From the NCBI GenBank assembly GCA_017613055.1, contig JAGAES010000049.1, positions 1-15,925 of the forward strand: a DNA stretch of 15,925 bases, in the 5' to 3' direction. Below the pieces are notes generated by a model. That model was not told the origin of the DNA. It made no database searches and was given only the letters and a program-made list of their open reading frames with translations. The number at the start of each line of letters is the position of its first letter. Position 1 is the first letter of the stretch. The position numbers were made by a program, and so were the translations under genes. Positions 15,289 to 15,925 of the stretch are shown piece by piece. This stretch comes from Lachnospiraceae bacterium. GTDB lineage: Bacteria > Bacillota_A > Clostridia > Lachnospirales > Lachnospiraceae.

Positions 15289-15925
15289 ATGAACATCGCG
15301 AAAACCCTGAAGAAACCCGGAGAACACAACCCGCTGATGACGCAGCGGTTCGGTGCGGATCCCTATGCGCTTGTCTACAACGGTAGAATATACATCTATA
15401 TGACCGCCGACGTGATAGAGATGAACCCGGACGGCTCGCCGAAAGCGAACAGTTACCAGAAAATCAACAAAATTAACGTCCTTTCGTCCGACGATATGGT
15501 AAACTGGACCGACCACGGTTCAATCTTCGCGGCAGGCGATGAAGGCGCAGCTAAGTGGGGCGGCAATTCCTGGGCGCCTGCAGCCGCATGCAAGGAAGTT
15601 GACGGCAAGATGAAATTCTTCCTCTACTTTGCAAACAGCGGCAACGGCATCGGCGTGCTTTCTTCGGACAGCCCGACCGGTCCCTTTACCGATCCGATCG
15701 GCAAGGCGCTCATTAACCGCGACACTCCGAACTGTGCAAACGTAACCTGGCTTTTCGACCCGGCCGTATGGGTGGACAAGGACGGAAGCGCATACATCTA
15801 TGTGGGCGGCGGTGTTCCCGGATGGCCTCCGACTCCGGAGCAGATTGAGCATCCTCACACGGCCCGCATGGCAAAGCTCGGAGATGACATGATCTCGCTT
15901 GCAACCGATCCGATTGCCATCGATC
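15289..15925 (+). CDS. GH43-family glycoside hydrolase, N-terminal part
   Basis: The gene runs off the window; 212 complete codons are present. It has the five-bladed propeller start typical of family 43: FGADPYALVYNGRIYIY, with the likely catalytic base Asp24; SWAPAA with the following strand MKFFLYFANSGNGIGVLSSDSPTGPF; and FDPAVWVDKDGSAYIYVGGG, with Asp157 the likely pKa-modulating residue. The general-acid Glu lies beyond the window. Family members are mostly beta-xylosidases and alpha-L-arabinofuranosidases acting on xylan side products. There is no signal peptide, so it probably acts inside the cell on imported oligosaccharides. AAAGGAGG (15273-15280) lies 8 nt before the ATG. No promoter or terminator is visible in the 26-nt gap after the ABC-F gene. 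Confidence 0.9.
   Translation, partial: MNIAKTLKKPGEHNPLMTQRFGADPYALVYNGRIYIYMTADVIEMNPDGSPKANSYQKINKINVLSSDDMVNWTDHGSIFAAGDEGAAKWGGNSWAPAAACKEVDGKMKFFLYFANSGNGIGVLSSDSPTGPFTDPIGKALINRDTPNCANVTWLFDPAVWVDKDGSAYIYVGGGVPGWPPTPEQIEHPHTARMAKLGDDMISLATDPIAID

Overview
The window looks like a chromosomal segment of a Gram-positive anaerobe of the class Clostridia, most plausibly Lachnospiraceae or a close relative. I base this on moderately high GC for a Firmicute, strong AGGAGG-type ribosome binding sites, the rsmD-coaD neighbourhood, an Mrp ATPase with a short Cys-rich N-terminus, a BspA-type leucine-rich-repeat lipoprotein, a DUF1015 protein and a signal-less GH43 glycosidase. This is inference from gene content; the species cannot be named.

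Layout. (1) Positions 1-186 hold the 3' end of a probable calcineurin-like phosphoesterase, closed by an intrinsic terminator. (2) An extended -10 promoter at about 247-274 drives mrp, followed closely by a BspA-like LRR lipoprotein. (3) A good sigma-A promoter at 2782-2811 drives rsmD, coaD (overlapping by 4 nt) and an uncharacterised coiled-coil protein; this unit ends in a strong UUCG-loop terminator at 4641-4673. (4) A convergent intergenic region holds the most unusual object in the window: about 320 bp packed with 11 perfect GGTACC hexamers arranged as six imperfect hairpins, including a 116/117-bp tandem duplication. (5) On the minus strand an apparent operon runs lysC (aspartokinase), a cyclophilin and tmcAL (tRNA-Met cytidine acetate ligase). 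Its promoter lies at 8334-8362, and the last hairpin of the array probably serves as its terminator. (6) Divergent from lysC, argS is followed by a signal-peptide/SH3-like/TM/acidic/Tudor-like membrane protein, a six-TM membrane protein, a DUF1015 protein, an ABC-F ATPase and the first 212 codons of a GH43 glycosidase.

How the genes fit together. Most genes are housekeeping functions around translation (rsmD, tmcAL, argS, ABC-F), cofactor supply (mrp for Fe-S clusters, coaD for CoA) and amino-acid synthesis (lysC). In Bacillus, rsmD, coaD and ylbM (tmcAL) lie close together. Here tmcAL is still near coaD but is inverted, and the hairpin array sits at the junction. Less expected pieces are the hairpin array, the single-pass protein joining an outside SH3-like domain to an inside UvrD/PcrA-C-like end, the coiled-coil gene after coaD, and an apparent lineage-specific insert in TmcAL. 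I found no phage, transposase, CRISPR array, rRNA or tRNA. I see no complete new defence or metabolic system; the GGTACC array is the best candidate for something undescribed.
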